Part shown: positions 63,491 through 64,000 of the stretch, one piece after another
Position numbering within the stretch: position 1 is the first letter of the stretch
How the letters are laid out: the number at the start of each line of letters is the position of its first letter
NCBI RefSeq assembly: GCF_003254395.2
Contig: NC_037645.1
Coordinates: forward strand, 10,539,229 to 10,603,228
Reading direction: 5' to 3'
Length of the DNA: 64,000 nt
Source: Apis mellifera
Lineage: Eukaryota > Arthropoda > Insecta > Hymenoptera > Apidae
The notes under the pieces: generated by a model
The model's input: the letters and a program-made list of their open reading frames with translations, nothing else
The model's database searches: none
Told to the model about the DNA's origin: nothing
Position numbers and translations under genes: made by a program

Positions 63491-64000
63491 TATATATAGT
63501 TAAAATTGTGATAATATGTAACACATATAGTTATTTGGTAAAGAGAACTTGTTGCTGATGGGAACGTGGAAAATCTTGTACAGACAATTACGATGATTTT
63601 CATAGTAGCAGGACAAGCAGATTGCAGAGAACGAGCGATATTAATATACACAGGCTGTATTAGCGGCGGGTATGAAATTTGAGTCAGGTATTAATCACAT
63701 CCCAGAGCTTCCATACTAATTTGCTGATACCGATGAAACGCATTAAACATCCCTACTACAATAAATTCCTAATACAATCGACGGTGTGTTACATGAACCA
63801 GTGAACCGATTAAAGTTCCCTGTACATGTGCAATATTCGCGAATTAGAACGGTTAAATGAGTGCTTCGTCAGCCTTTGCTCGATTATTAACTGGCCTAGA
63901 ACAAACCGATAGTGTAAACGCACGCATAATTGCATTATTCGCGAAAAGTAAATATAACAAATAAATAAATATATGCTAACGTGATGCATATATAATCGAT
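63491..64000. other. Unique segment at the right edge, no gene seen
   Basis: Non-repetitive, mixed-composition sequence following the last array. It has no coding frame of note and could be part of a transcript or regulatory region outside the window; nothing seen decides this. Confidence 0.35.

Overview
The window is nuclear DNA of an insect, most probably a honey bee (Apis) or close relative. Genes are split by short introns with GT/AG borders. The DNA is very AT-rich with GC-rich islands. There are mariner-type transposons with 'ttgggttggc' ends, scattered TTAGG motifs, and three nuclear copies of bee-like mitochondrial DNA (invertebrate code, ND1 - tRNA-Leu(UAG) - 16S order). The species is an inference; no search was run.

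Genes. Only two ordinary protein genes are supported, both in the first 7 kb and divergently transcribed. On the minus strand (4982 to 2555) is a five-exon Nudix hydrolase of the DUF4743/YJR142W type. On the plus strand (5664 to 6755) is a three-exon rRNA-processing protein, EBP2. Splice junctions were read by eye and give uninterrupted 327- and 316-residue proteins. The roughly 680 bp between them should hold both promoters.

The other 57 kb has no intact host gene that I can defend. It is a mosaic of (a) GC-rich low-complexity islands, (b) about a dozen local minisatellite arrays with unrelated units of about 65-200 bp (for example 29.1-30.15, 41.3-42.8, 52.3-54.6, 56.5-60.1 and 61.9-63.5 kb), (c) three transposon remnants: two DD34D mariners with the same internal deletion (24.7 and 47.6 kb) and one DD41D element (35.6 kb), (d) three mitochondrial insertions: ND1/trnL/rrnL at 16.35-17.0 kb, 12S with a large inverted repeat and flanking duplication at 34.0-35.3 kb, and COI at 36.4-36.6 kb inside the DD41D right terminus, and (e) a decayed glucosamine-6-phosphate deaminase fragment at 49.2 kb. 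It reads as a long intergenic or intronic tract.

The most interesting points are the nested NUMT in the transposon terminus, the palindromic 12S NUMT with its long flanking duplication, the shared deletion in both mariners, and the density of unrelated minisatellites. I did not find a new enzymatic or defence system.
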